A stretch of 30,356 nt of DNA from Candidatus Microgenomates bacterium. Lineage in GTDB: Bacteria > Patescibacteriota > Microgenomatia > UBA1406 > GWC2-37-13. A program made the position numbers and the translations under genes. The stretch spans positions 1-30,356 of the forward strand of contig WFWI01000077.1 in NCBI GenBank assembly GCA_015491205.1, given 5' to 3'. A model generated the notes under the pieces. It saw nothing but the letters and a program-made list of their open reading frames with translations, made no database searches and was not told where the DNA came from. Shown piece after piece: positions 14,147 to 22,081 of the stretch. Positions within the stretch are counted from its first letter, which is position 1. Each line of letters begins with the position of its first letter.

Positions 14147-16960
14147 ATGATTAGAAAAACAAAACTAATCTTTTCAATTATATTTTTGCTCTTACTGCCT
14201 CTGTTTTTACAGGTATTAGCTCAATCCCCTACTCCAAGACCTTGCCAAAATTCAGGTTGTCCTATTGCCCCTTCACAACTGAATTATCAATGTGCTGCCT
14301 CCTACCAAGATTGGCTTTCCGATCCTTCCCAAAATTTTTGGGTAGAAGACGAAGAAATAACTTTCCTTGGGAAAAATGCTGAGCGGGCAAGACAGTTCCT
14401 CTACTGGGTATTAAACCGTTCTCCCATCTATTATCACAGGTCTATTTTTGAGTCCTGGGGCTCAACCCGAAATTTGGCCTTTGCTCTTGTTTTTCTTACA
14501 GCTGCCCTTGCGGGGGTGGGAATAATTGTTGCCCGCCGTTTTACTTTTTCAACAAAGCTAGATGTTAAAAATATAATTCTAAAACTCCTAGGAATAATAT
14601 TATATGTAACATTCTCAGCTACACTTGTAATAACCATAATCCAGCTTTCTGACATTCTAATGAGGTTTTTTGTAGAAAACCTAAATGTAGGAAACCTTTT
14701 TAATATTTTCTTTACAAGACCAGAAGGGTTTGTGCTTTCTGACTCAGAAACAGCTTACAGAAGTTTTGTTGGATGCAAGAATATAAGCACTCAAGCTGTA
14801 GAATCAGTAAAAATATCTATATTCTTAGTAAAAATTACTAATCTAACCTACTTTTTAATAGGTCTTCTGCTTCTTATACGCCAAATCATCCTCTGGCTTC
14901 TTGTTGCTATCTCACCCTTTCTTGCTATCCTCTTGTTCTTTAAGATAGTAAAAAACGTCGGGAAAATTTGGATTGGCGTATTTTTCCAATGGGTCTTTTA
15001 TGGCCCTTTAGTAGCTTTGTTTTTGGGAACAGTCTCTAAAATGTGGCAATATGGAATACCTTTTAATTTTAACTTTACCCGAGCCAACACTCCAGAAGGC
15101 TTCGTCTATCCAACAGCTATAAGCATCCTTTATGGAGGCCCCTCTCAACAACTTGCCTTTATGAACAGCTCGAACTACGTTGACACTTTTGCCGAATATG
15201 TAATCTCTATCCTTATGCTTTGGGCTGCTATCGTGCTTCCTTGGTGGCTGCTGCGAACTTTCCGTGACTACTGCTGTGATGGGATTTACGCTATTAAGAA
15301 CCTTCTTATGGCTTTTTATGAAAATTATCGCGGCAAAAAACCTCCTTCTCCGCCTACGCCCACTCCACCTGATTTAAAATCAGCCATTAAAGCTGCCTTA
15401 AAGATTGAACAGCCAGCCAAGGAAAAAATAAAAATTGAACTTGGGGCTTTGCAAGATATTAAGAAGTTAAGGACAACTGACATAGTAGCAAATATAAATC
15501 TGAAGGTAAACGCTTTACACGACCTTGTTAAAATTGAAACCAACAAGGCTTACAAAGAAAAAATTGAAAGAACCCTAACATCATTAAAGCAACCTGACAG
15601 AATTGCCAACCCTAAAGAAAGGGAGAAAATAATGCAGCTTAAGACAGAGCTTTATCAGCGAGCCAAAAAGCAAGATAAAGTGGCTCAAAGAATTCTACAG
15701 GCCACCTCAACTTCAGTCATCGAAAGAGAAAAAGTTAAAAAAGAAGTCATCCAAAAAATTCCACAAGCAGCCCCTGCTCAAAAACTTGTAGCCTCCACCA
15801 CAAAACTACCACCTCAACAGATAACCAATATTTTCAGCAACTTGGTACAAAACTTTGTCAAAAACACAACCTTAACTAAAACCCTTTCCCAAACTACTCA
15901 GCTTCCAAAGGAAAAAATCTCGCAAATACTTATCGAATTTACAAACAATCTATCTCTTCCTTTAACTTCAGTGATAAATAAGATTTCTAAAACTACCCAG
16001 GTTGAAAAGGAAAAAATAAAACAAACTATAAAAACGTTTACAAATGTAATAAAAACCTCTTCCCTTATTTCCCACACAGCTAAAAAAGAAAAAGTAGAAA
16101 GAGAAAAAGTAAAGGAAACAATTGCAAAGTTAACAAAAGCCACGCCCCAGCAAATTCCAGAAAAAGAAACTTCCATAATAAAAGCCCTTCACGAGACAAT
16201 ACTCCAAAAAGAGGAGCTGGTAACCACCCTCTCACACCAAACAAATGTAGAAAAACAAGTTATAAAACAGATCCTAACCCAAGCAAAAGATGAAGAAGAG
16301 TTCAAACAATTGTCTTCAGACCCACAAAAACTAACTGTGCTTTCCCAAATTTACACTACTATTTTGCAATCGGATGAGTTGGTAGATGAAGTGTCAAAAC
16401 AAACTGGGGTAAGAAGAGAAGTTATTGAAAAAACTATTACTGAAGCCCTTCCAAAAGTAGCAGAAGCAGAACAAAACATAGAACAAGCTGTTCCTGTGCC
16501 GCCTACTGTTTCAATTGAAGAATATGAAAATACCAAAAAACTATGGAAACACCACTATCTCAAAGGCGAGGTGCCAGTCTCAGAGAATATAACCTCGCGC
16601 AAAGAATGGGTAGAGCAGGACATAATCTACCTTACAAACATTTTAAACAAACTCTTATCCGATGACGAAAAGCTAAAAGAAGAAGCTATGGAAGAGCTAT
16701 CTTACCTTCTACCGATCTTTATTATCAATGATCTTTCACCTGAACAACTCTTGGTTTACCTTAAGGCCAAGCTTGAAGCAGCCAAGGAAGTCAAAGAAGA
16801 GCTTGAAAAAGAAGAGGAGCTTAAAGAAAAACTGAAAAAAGAGATGGAAAAGGAAGAGCTTGTTGAAGTGCCGCTCGAAAGGAAAAAGAAAGAGGAAAAA
16901 CAAAAAGAGTTAAAACAAGAATTATCCCAAGAATTGCCTGAAGAAGAAAATGAGGTTTAA
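14147..16960 (+). CDS. VirB6/TrbL-like membrane protein with long repetitive tail
   Basis: A 937-residue protein. Residues 1-25 are a signal-like segment ending VLAQ, followed by a Cys/Pro-containing outer part. Several membrane segments lie between about 108 and 372, with VAISPFLAILLFF near 253-265. The block RDYCCDGIYAIKNLL (about 373-387) closes the membrane region. This matches the VirB6/TrbL-type channel proteins of type IV secretion. Beyond a Pro-rich hinge (399-408) lies a 530-residue hydrophilic helical tail. It has about seven copies of a 20-residue motif starting near 515, 547, 577, 609, 640, 691 and 745, and a Lys/Glu-rich coiled coil from about 875 to the end. The gene is leaderless by its promoter and overlaps the next gene by 11 bases. 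Confidence 0.82.
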   Translation: MIRKTKLIFSIIFLLLLPLFLQVLAQSPTPRPCQNSGCPIAPSQLNYQCAASYQDWLSDPSQNFWVEDEEITFLGKNAERARQFLYWVLNRSPIYYHRSIFESWGSTRNLAFALVFLTAALAGVGIIVARRFTFSTKLDVKNIILKLLGIILYVTFSATLVITIIQLSDILMRFFVENLNVGNLFNIFFTRPEGFVLSDSETAYRSFVGCKNISTQAVESVKISIFLVKITNLTYFLIGLLLLIRQIILWLLVAISPFLAILLFFKIVKNVGKIWIGVFFQWVFYGPLVALFLGTVSKMWQYGIPFNFNFTRANTPEGFVYPTAISILYGGPSQQLAFMNSSNYVDTFAEYVISILMLWAAIVLPWWLLRTFRDYCCDGIYAIKNLLMAFYENYRGKKPPSPPTPTPPDLKSAIKAALKIEQPAKEKIKIELGALQDIKKLRTTDIVANINLKVNALHDLVKIETNKAYKEKIERTLTSLKQPDRIANPKEREKIMQLKTELYQRAKKQDKVAQRILQATSTSVIEREKVKKEVIQKIPQAAPAQKLVASTTKLPPQQITNIFSNLVQNFVKNTTLTKTLSQTTQLPKEKISQILIEFTNNLSLPLTSVINKISKTTQVEKEKIKQTIKTFTNVIKTSSLISHTAKKEKVEREKVKETIAKLTKATPQQIPEKETSIIKALHETILQKEELVTTLSHQTNVEKQVIKQILTQAKDEEEFKQLSSDPQKLTVLSQIYTTILQSDELVDEVSKQTGVRREVIEKTITEALPKVAEAEQNIEQAVPVPPTVSIEEYENTKKLWKHHYLKGEVPVSENITSRKEWVEQDIIYLTNILNKLLSDDEKLKEEAMEELSYLLPIFIINDLSPEQLLVYLKAKLEAAKEVKEELEKEEELKEKLKKEMEKEELVEVPLERKKKEEKQKELKQELSQELPEEENEV

Positions 16961-17981
16961 AAAAATTTACATATTTGATCCAACTGTAAAAGATAAGCTT
17001 TCAAAAACACGTGGTCTGGGCAGGTATACCAGGCTTTTAACCAAAGCCTTGCCTGAAGCTGAAGTTGTCAGCTCGCCAAAGGAAGCTGAAAAAGACAGCC
17101 TTCTTATCTTCCCCTATCTTGACCCTTTAAAAGCACCCCAGCTTCCTCCAAAGCAAACCTTTAATATTGCTGTAATTCACGATGTGATCAAACTAAAGTA
17201 CGAAGATAAATTCCCAAAAGGCCTAAAATCCCGCGTTTTTCTTTTTTTAAACAAATTTGCCTTAAATGGGTTTAACTTTTTCATCACTGATGCTAAAGCC
17301 ACAATTAAAGACCTTGAAAAATATTTGGGGATAAAAAGGAAGAAAATTACAGCAATCCACCCGCCAGTTGATGAGATATTTTTTGAAAGTAAAAAGCCAA
17401 CCCAACTTTCCTCAAACCTACCTCAAAAGTTCTGTCTTTATGTAGGGGATGCCACCTGGAATAAAAACCTGGTGAACCTTGCCAAAGCTATAAAGCTTGC
17501 TAACATAACCTGTCTGTTTGTAGGAAAGATTTGGGAAAGAGCAAAGGAGAAAGGTTTTGAGAAGGGGCTATCCCACCCTGAGCTCTTGCCTTTAAAGGAA
17601 TTTTTAAGGCTTGCAAAAGACGACAAGCGCTTTGTTTTTTTAGGCTATGTAAACGATTCAATCTTAAAAACCCTTTATCAGACTGCCCGAGCAAATATTC
17701 TGGTTTCCTTTGACGAGGGTTTTGGCTATTCGCCTTTGGAAGCAGGAGCGTGCAGTACTCCCTCAGTTGTTTCAGATATTCCTGTATTCAGAGAAACCCT
17801 TGGGAATGCTGCGCTTTTTGTCAATCCAAATGATCCTTATGAGATTGCAAACAACATTGGCGAGCTTTATTTTAAAGACGAGCTTCGGGAGAATTTGGGA
17901 AAAAAAGCTAAAAAAAGAGCAAATGAATTTACTTTAAAAAAATTTCAAAAAAACCTGTTAGAATTTTTAAGAGCCTTATGA
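16950..17981 (+). CDS. Glycosyltransferase family 4 (GT-B fold)
   Basis: A 343-residue sugar transferase using a nucleotide-activated donor. The N-terminal Rossmann half includes IAVIHDVIKLKYEDKFP (about 74-90). The C-terminal half begins with the hallmark FCLYVGDATWNKNLVNLAKA (about 162-181), includes FLGYVNDSILKTLYQTARANILVS, and ends with the donor-binding EGFGYSPLEAGACSTPSVVSD. The E-x7-E pattern of GT4 retaining enzymes is seen in EGFGYSPLEA. There is no membrane segment. It overlaps the VirB6-like gene by 11 bases and the rpiB gene by 4 (ATGA), so all three are translated from one mRNA. The acceptor is unknown; glycosylation of a surface or pilus component is an inference from position. 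Confidence 0.9.
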   Translation: MRFKKIYIFDPTVKDKLSKTRGLGRYTRLLTKALPEAEVVSSPKEAEKDSLLIFPYLDPLKAPQLPPKQTFNIAVIHDVIKLKYEDKFPKGLKSRVFLFLNKFALNGFNFFITDAKATIKDLEKYLGIKRKKITAIHPPVDEIFFESKKPTQLSSNLPQKFCLYVGDATWNKNLVNLAKAIKLANITCLFVGKIWERAKEKGFEKGLSHPELLPLKEFLRLAKDDKRFVFLGYVNDSILKTLYQTARANILVSFDEGFGYSPLEAGACSTPSVVSDIPVFRETLGNAALFVNPNDPYEIANNIGELYFKDELRENLGKKAKKRANEFTLKKFQKNLLEFLRAL

Positions 17982-18427
17982 AAATCTACCTTGGCGCAGA
18001 TCACAGGGGCTTTGAGTTGAAGGAATTTTTGAAAAAAAAGCTTAAAAGGATGGGTTTTGAGGTAGAAGATTTGGGAAATTTAAAGTATGATCCTTTGGAC
18101 GATTTCCCAGATTTTGCCTTTCCTGTGGCGCTGAAAGTGGCAGAGGATGGGCGCTCGCTTGGAATTTTGCTTTGTGGCTCAGGAATTGGAGTCTCAATTG
18201 CGGCAAACAGAGTGAAGAGCGTGCGCGCCTGCCTGGGATTTGACAAAGATCAGGTAGAAAAAGGTAGACAACACGACCATTGTAACATCCTCTGTCTTCC
18301 AGCGGATTATATCGATAAAGAGTCCGCCCTTGAGCTTGTCAAAACCTTCCTCTCAACAGAGCCGATGAATAAAGAAAAGTATTTAAGAAGAATCAAAAAG
18401 TTAGACTCAAATATCTTCTCCTCCTAA
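17978..18427 (+). CDS. rpiB: Ribose-5-phosphate isomerase B
   Basis: A 149-residue RpiB/LacAB family isomerase interconverting ribose-5-phosphate and ribulose-5-phosphate in the pentose phosphate pathway. The N-terminus GADHRGFELKEFLK (6-19) carries the phosphate-binding Asp8-His9. The catalytic Cys66 is in LLCGSGIGVSIAANR. His99 and His101 are in the QHDHCNILCLPA block. Length and motifs are normal. The start overlaps the glycosyltransferase stop as ATGA. It is the last gene of the VirB6-like operon; the link to that operon is probably only convenience of transcription. LacA/LacB-type galactose-6-phosphate isomerase is the main alternative, but no lactose genes are near. Confidence 0.94.
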   Translation: MKIYLGADHRGFELKEFLKKKLKRMGFEVEDLGNLKYDPLDDFPDFAFPVALKVAEDGRSLGILLCGSGIGVSIAANRVKSVRACLGFDKDQVEKGRQHDHCNILCLPADYIDKESALELVKTFLSTEPMNKEKYLRRIKKLDSNIFSS

Positions 18428-18449
18428 AAATACTCCAGATCTCATTCTG

Positions 18450-18478
18450 TTGACAACAAACTTTGTCTTAGGTATTAT
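18450..18478 (+). promoter_or_regulatory. Consensus promoter before small membrane ORF
   Basis: TTGACA (18450-18455) and TATTAT (18473-18478) are spaced exactly 17 bases, 37 bases before the ATG at 18515. The same DNA also reads as an open frame ending in TGA at 18516-18518, without a good start codon, so promoter use is favoured. Confidence 0.6.
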
Positions 18479-18514
18479 TTTTGTAGCAACAACAGTTTAT
18501 CTAAGAACCAAAAT

Positions 18515-18658
18515 ATGAATCCCTCTCCAATCTATGAAAGGCTGCTGACAGTGCAAGTCGTTGTACTTCTTACTTTAATTACTATTTTCCTCCTCTACAT
18601 CATTTATTTGCTGGAAAGAAATCAGAAAAAGAAAGTTTTGCTTAAGAAAAAAATATGA
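18515..18658 (+). CDS. Small membrane protein, 47 aa, unknown
   Basis: A 47-residue frame, MNPSPIYERLL followed by about 22 hydrophobic residues (VVVLLTLITIFLLYIIYLL) and a very basic tail (QKKKVLLKKK). This is the form of a single-span membrane peptide with a cytoplasmic C-terminus. A consensus promoter lies 37 bases upstream, but no clear Shine-Dalgarno is present. The stop overlaps the start of the next frame as ATGA, which favours real translation. I do not recognise it; small toxins, subunits of membrane complexes and holin-like peptides can all look like this. Confidence 0.5.
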   Translation: MNPSPIYERLLTVQVVVLLTLITIFLLYIIYLLERNQKKKVLLKKKI

Positions 18659-19196
18659 CAGACAATATACCTGAAGAGCCACACACACTAATAAAGAGCA
18701 AATAGTCCAGAAATCTAATCTACTAAGATTTTTTCTTAATCCCCCGTCAGATTTTGCAGCATATAAAGCATATGCCTTGTTCGCTCACCAAGAAGATCTT
18801 AAAGGAATTGATAAAGAGACTCTTCAACAATTAATTACCCTATCATCAGCTGCAACCACCTATGGAGCTCTATTTGGAATATTTGACACTACTAGAGCAC
18901 CGATAGAAAGCATCAAAGGTCTCGCACATTCAATTTTGTTAATAGGAACTAAATTAACTAGTTTTGAAGAAATAGAAACAATCCTACCTGATCTTACATC
19001 CGCCCTTAAAGATCAATTTAATCACCTTTTCCTCACTCCATCCGAGCAATTCCAAAGAAGCAATAAAAAAAGAGATGTAATACAACAATGGATTAGAGCG
19101 ACTTTATGGTTAGGCTCACTTTATCGAGAAGAAGAGCCTGATTTGGGAGCATTTAAAGATTTTATCCAAAACGAACTAGACCTTGATGGTTTATAA
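18655..19196 (+). CDS. Hypothetical protein, frameshifted at a CA repeat
   Basis: The frame from the ATG at 18655, which overlaps the upstream stop as ATGA, ends after 16 codons at TAG (18703-18705). The long open frame that follows begins after an in-frame stop at 18672 and has no ATG, only a TTG at 18777. Between them lies CACACACA (about 18680-18688). Removing one CA unit joins both into one 179-residue frame (MTDNIPEEPHTNKEQIVQKS and onward). The protein is mostly helical and soluble; recognisable stretches include TYGALFGIFDTTRAPIESIKG, AHSILLIGTKL and an acidic C-terminus. I do not recognise the family. It could be a phase-variable gene, a fresh pseudogene or an assembly error. If only the TTG is used, a 139-residue protein remains. 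Confidence 0.6.
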
Positions 19197-19264
19197 GCAA
19201 ACCTTACTTTCTCTAACAAACTCAAAATGTTAGATACTAGCTACTAACTACCAGCTACCAATCC

Positions 19265-20311
19265 TCACTTCCCCACCTTCACCTCTATCACATCTCCCTC
19301 CTCAACAACATAATCCCTTCCCACAACCTTAACCTTCCCTTTTTCAACAGCCTTTTGGAAGGGTCCAATATTGAAGAGCTCTGAAGCTTTAATAACAAAG
19401 GCTTTGACAAAGTGCTTTTGAAAATCAGAGTGAATCTTTCCAGCTGCCTCCCAAATGGTTGTGCCTTCCTCCACACTCCAGGCTCTTGCCTCCCTGCCTT
19501 TGGCAACTGTGTAGAAAGTAATAAGGCCCAGCCGCTCGTAGCAAATCCTTATCAATTTTCTTTTTGCACTCTCCTTTAAACCCACCTCCTTCATAAACGC
19601 CCTCTTTTCTGTCCAAGGCAGGGCAGAAAGCTCTGCCTCAAGCCGAGCACAAACTGGAATAACTTCTTCCCCATTTACCCTTCCCAAATCCTTTCCAATA
19701 TCCTCCTCTCCTATATTGCCCACCACCACCTGGGGCTTTAAGGTCAAAAGGAAAAGGGCCTTAACCCACTCCCTCTCCTTTTCAGAAAAAGGATAATCTC
19801 GGGCAAACTTGCCTTTATCTAAATATCCAAGAAGCTTTTTTAAAAACTCCTTCTCCTCAGGAGCCACTCTTTTCCGCTTCATCCTTCTTTCTATTGTCTC
19901 CATGTCCTTTAAAATAAGCTCTTGGTTTACAATGGCATAATCTTCCTCTGGATCTATTTTTGGATGAACATGAGGCACCCTTTCATCTTTAAAATATCGC
20001 AAAACATGAAGGATAAGGTCAACCTCTTTTATGTGCCCCAAAAACTCGTTTCCCAAACCCTCGCCCTGATGGGCTCCTTTTATAAGCCCTGCAATATCAA
20101 CAAATTCAACCTGGGCATAAGTTACTTTCCCAATGTTGTGAAGCTTGGCAAGCTCAACCAAAGTTTCATCCGGCACGTTTACAACGCCAGCATTCTTTTC
20201 AATTGTAGTAAAAGGCCGCGGCTCAGTACGAGCTTGTGGCTTTTCAACCAAGGCATTGAAAAGCGTTGATTTTCCAGCGTTGGGAAGGCCAACTATTCCG
20301 ATTTTCAACAT
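19265..20311 (-). CDS. ychF: YchF/OLA1 family ribosome-associated ATPase
   Basis: A 348-residue Obg-like P-loop NTPase that binds ribosomes. G1 is GLPNAGKST (8-16) and G3 is DIAG (72-75). G4 is NIGE (199-202) in place of NKxD, the change that gives YchF its preference for ATP. The TGS domain occupies the C-terminus (about 262-346, from LITFYTVAKGREARAW to GDVIEVKVGK). It is of normal length. TATAAT ends 6 bases before the ATG and directly follows the stop codon of the histidine phosphatase gene, so the mRNA is probably leaderless. Family members in other bacteria are linked to stress responses and translation factor control. Confidence 0.96.
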   Translation of the reverse strand: MLKIGIVGLPNAGKSTLFNALVEKPQARTEPRPFTTIEKNAGVVNVPDETLVELAKLHNIGKVTYAQVEFVDIAGLIKGAHQGEGLGNEFLGHIKEVDLILHVLRYFKDERVPHVHPKIDPEEDYAIVNQELILKDMETIERRMKRKRVAPEEKEFLKKLLGYLDKGKFARDYPFSEKEREWVKALFLLTLKPQVVVGNIGEEDIGKDLGRVNGEEVIPVCARLEAELSALPWTEKRAFMKEVGLKESAKRKLIRICYERLGLITFYTVAKGREARAWSVEEGTTIWEAAGKIHSDFQKHFVKAFVIKASELFNIGPFQKAVEKGKVKVVGRDYVVEEGDVIEVKVGK

Positions 20312-20317
20312 GCAATT

Positions 20318-20323
20318 ATTATA
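20318..20323 (-). promoter_or_regulatory. -10 box of ychF
   Basis: TATAAT on the minus strand lies 6 bases before the ychF ATG and directly abuts the TAG stop (20324-20326) of the preceding gene. Confidence 0.6.
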
Positions 20324-20992
20324 CTATTTTCTCTTTCCCAAAGAATAGGCTGCATAATCGCCGTAAGGATTCTCCAAAGTCAGCATCTCATCAATTGAAA
20401 GATTTTCAAAATACATTCTAATAAGCCTTACAGTGTTGTTTGTGCCACAATAGGCAACGTTTATCCCCTCCTTTTTCATCTTCTCCTCAAGCCATTTGCA
20501 AAAAGGCTCTATCCTTGATTCCCAAACCTGTTTTAAGCTCTCCCCTCCAGGCGGTGGAACATCCCAGGACCTGCGCCACAAGATTGCTTTTTCAGGATAA
20601 AGCTTCATGATTTTAAGCTTGCTTTTGCCTGTTAAATTCCCATAGTCCCTCTCAACCAGCTCTTTTTTTTGGATGTAAGGCACATTAGGGAAATACTTGC
20701 GTAAAGGCTCCAATGTCTGTTTGCAGCGCTTAAGAGGGGGGCTTATAAAAAGGTCTATTTTTTTGTTTTTAAGTTTTTCTGCTAATTCTTTTGCCTGTTT
20801 CCAGCCCTCTGGAGTAAGTCGTGTCTGTCTTCTGCCGGAAAAAATCCTTCTTATATTGTCATAAGTTTGTGCGTGGCGGAAGAGGTAGAGGATAGGAGGG
20901 TTAGACTCATCCTTAGGCATAGGTTTTGCTGATTTTCCAGGATTTTGGAGCGAGCTTAAAGCGGCTTGTTTAAGCTTTTCTATATCTGTCAT
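20324..20992 (-). CDS. Histidine phosphatase family protein, altered active site
   Basis: A 222-residue member of the phosphoglycerate mutase-like superfamily. The phosphohistidine motif is RHAQTYDN (39-46), with His40 as the nucleophile. The supporting Arg is in SPPLKRCKQT (84-93), and the acid position is Glu114 in ELVERDYGNLTGKS. The second catalytic His, normally in AHGN or SHGN late in the protein, is missing: the matching stretch reads AYCGTNNTVRLI (180-191). This may mean reduced or changed phosphatase chemistry. The N-terminal 30 residues (LKQAALSSLQNPGKSAKPMP) are an extension before the core. TAAAAT ends 6 bases before the ATG, and the gene lies 22 bases after the 54-residue ORF. 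The substrate is unknown. Confidence 0.85.
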   Translation of the reverse strand: MTDIEKLKQAALSSLQNPGKSAKPMPKDESNPPILYLFRHAQTYDNIRRIFSGRRQTRLTPEGWKQAKELAEKLKNKKIDLFISPPLKRCKQTLEPLRKYFPNVPYIQKKELVERDYGNLTGKSKLKIMKLYPEKAILWRRSWDVPPPGGESLKQVWESRIEPFCKWLEEKMKKEGINVAYCGTNNTVRLIRMYFENLSIDEMLTLENPYGDYAAYSLGKRK

Positions 20993-20998
20993 GGATTA

Positions 20999-21004
20999 AT
21001 TTTA
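20999..21004 (-). promoter_or_regulatory. Possible -10 box of histidine phosphatase gene
   Basis: TAAAAT on the minus strand ends 6 bases before the ATG at 20992, the same spacing as for other leaderless candidates. There is no good -35 box, so read-through from the upstream genes is the alternative. Confidence 0.35.
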
Positions 21005-21014
21005 CAACATAAAG

Positions 21015-21179
21015 TTAAGCATGGCGAGATAATAAATTTTTCAATTTAGATATATCATTTATCAATTGTCCTCCTTTGGCCTCTTCTACTAAACGCAAAA
21101 TTTCTTTTTTTTGTAGAGGCTTTTTGAGTTTTATAACTGGTCTTAGTTTTGAAAAAATCGAGTCTTTTTGAGCGGGCAT
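21015..21179 (-). CDS. Small helical protein, 54 aa, coupled to Nudix gene
   Basis: A 54-residue frame whose ATG (21179) lies three bases after the stop of the Nudix gene (TAG GAT ATG), so it is almost surely translated with it. The sequence is basic at the N-terminus (KLRPVIKLKKPLQKKE). It then forms an amphipathic helix-like stretch (ILRLVEEAKGGQLINDISKL) and ends in RHA. No membrane segment, signal peptide or Cys is present. I do not recognise it. Its position behind a Phd/PIN toxin-antitoxin pair and a Nudix hydrolase makes a regulatory or antitoxin-like role conceivable, but nothing in the sequence proves it. Confidence 0.65.
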   Translation of the reverse strand: MPAQKDSIFSKLRPVIKLKKPLQKKEILRLVEEAKGGQLINDISKLKNLLSRHA

Positions 21180-21182
21180 ATC

Positions 21183-21644
21183 CTACATTATATTAAAATA
21201 TAGTAATGCTTTTATCAAAGATTGTTTGCAAATGTAAGAGAGATTTCTCTCTTCATCGATTTTTAAAAAAGGAAGTAAAAAGATACTCTCTCCTTCTCTT
21301 AATTTGAGATTGTTTGTAGGAAGGGGAACGGTGTATACATAGACTACAACTTCAACTCTTTCTTTTCCTTCAATTTTTGTGGTTTTCCAAAGGAGTTTTA
21401 AAAACGATGCTTCAAGATTGACAGAAAGCTCTTCTTTGAGTTCTCTTAAAGCGCATTGCAAGGAGTGTTCTTTTGGAAAACAAGTTCCTCCAAATAAAGT
21501 AATTTTTCCAGGATTTGTTATGTCAGGAATATTTTCTCTTTTTTGGAGAATAAATTTCTTCTCAGGCGTAAACAAAACTACCCCCGCATATTTTCTTGCA
21601 GGAGTTTTGCTTGAGAGAGTTTGATTTGGTATTCTGGCACTCAC
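21183..21644 (-). CDS. Nudix hydrolase in toxin-antitoxin operon
   Basis: A 153-residue Nudix protein. The Nudix box is GGTCFPKEHSLQCALRELKEELS: Gly53, Glu59, Arg67-Glu68 and Glu71-Glu72 are present, while the Gly normally after EEL is Ser74. The catalytic Glu residues are kept, so hydrolysis of a nucleotide-linked pyrophosphate is likely. The start is a GTG overlapping the stop of the PIN toxin gene (GGTGAG), so expression is coupled to the toxin. No zinc ribbon is present, unlike the Nudix protein at 5473. It is followed after three bases by a 54-residue ORF. Substrate specificity is unreadable; a role in degrading a signal or damaged nucleotide is inference. Confidence 0.88.
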   Translation of the reverse strand: MSARIPNQTLSSKTPARKYAGVVLFTPEKKFILQKRENIPDITNPGKITLFGGTCFPKEHSLQCALRELKEELSVNLEASFLKLLWKTTKIEGKERVEVVVYVYTVPLPTNNLKLREGESIFLLPFLKIDEERNLSYICKQSLIKALLYFNIM

Positions 21645-22081
21645 CTTATAATTTTCACAAATTTTTGCAGTTTTTGCTTCTCGAAATCTTTGTCTAAGGT
21701 AAGTAAATATCTTATTTTGTTATCCAGCATTGTCTTTAAATGTATTGCATCACGCGGCTTCAGTCTAAATCTTTTCATCAAATCTATTATTTCCTGAGGA
21801 ACAAATGGATTCCATTGAGGCTGGATATAATAAAAAGGAAGAGTAGTAATTTGTTCAATAAATTTGCTTACTAGAAATCTGTTTTTACTTACCGACTGGT
21901 ATTTTTGTAAGTGGAAAATAGTTTCGTCAAAAGTTAAAATTGAAATGCAAGGATACAAATTCTTTTCTATGGCTTTTTTGTTTATCTCCTGTGCTTTTTT
22001 ATTTAGGGGATGACTTTCTACTAAAAGTGAGATAAGGAAACTGCTGTCTAAATAAACAAGTTTGTCACTATCTTTTATCAT
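21641..22081 (-). CDS. PIN-domain toxin (type II toxin-antitoxin)
   Basis: A 146-residue PIN-domain ribonuclease. The acidic active-site residues are Asp12 (VYLDSSFLISLL), Glu53 (TFDETIF), Asp111 (KPRDAIHL) and Asp130 (TLDKDF). VapC-type toxins of this fold cleave tRNA or rRNA; the target here is unknown. The start overlaps the antitoxin stop as ATGA, and the stop overlaps the Nudix GTG start, so four genes form one tightly coupled unit. It is slightly longer than minimal VapC proteins. Confidence 0.88.
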   Translation of the reverse strand: MIKDSDKLVYLDSSFLISLLVESHPLNKKAQEINKKAIEKNLYPCISILTFDETIFHLQKYQSVSKNRFLVSKFIEQITTLPFYYIQPQWNPFVPQEIIDLMKRFRLKPRDAIHLKTMLDNKIRYLLTLDKDFEKQKLQKFVKIIR

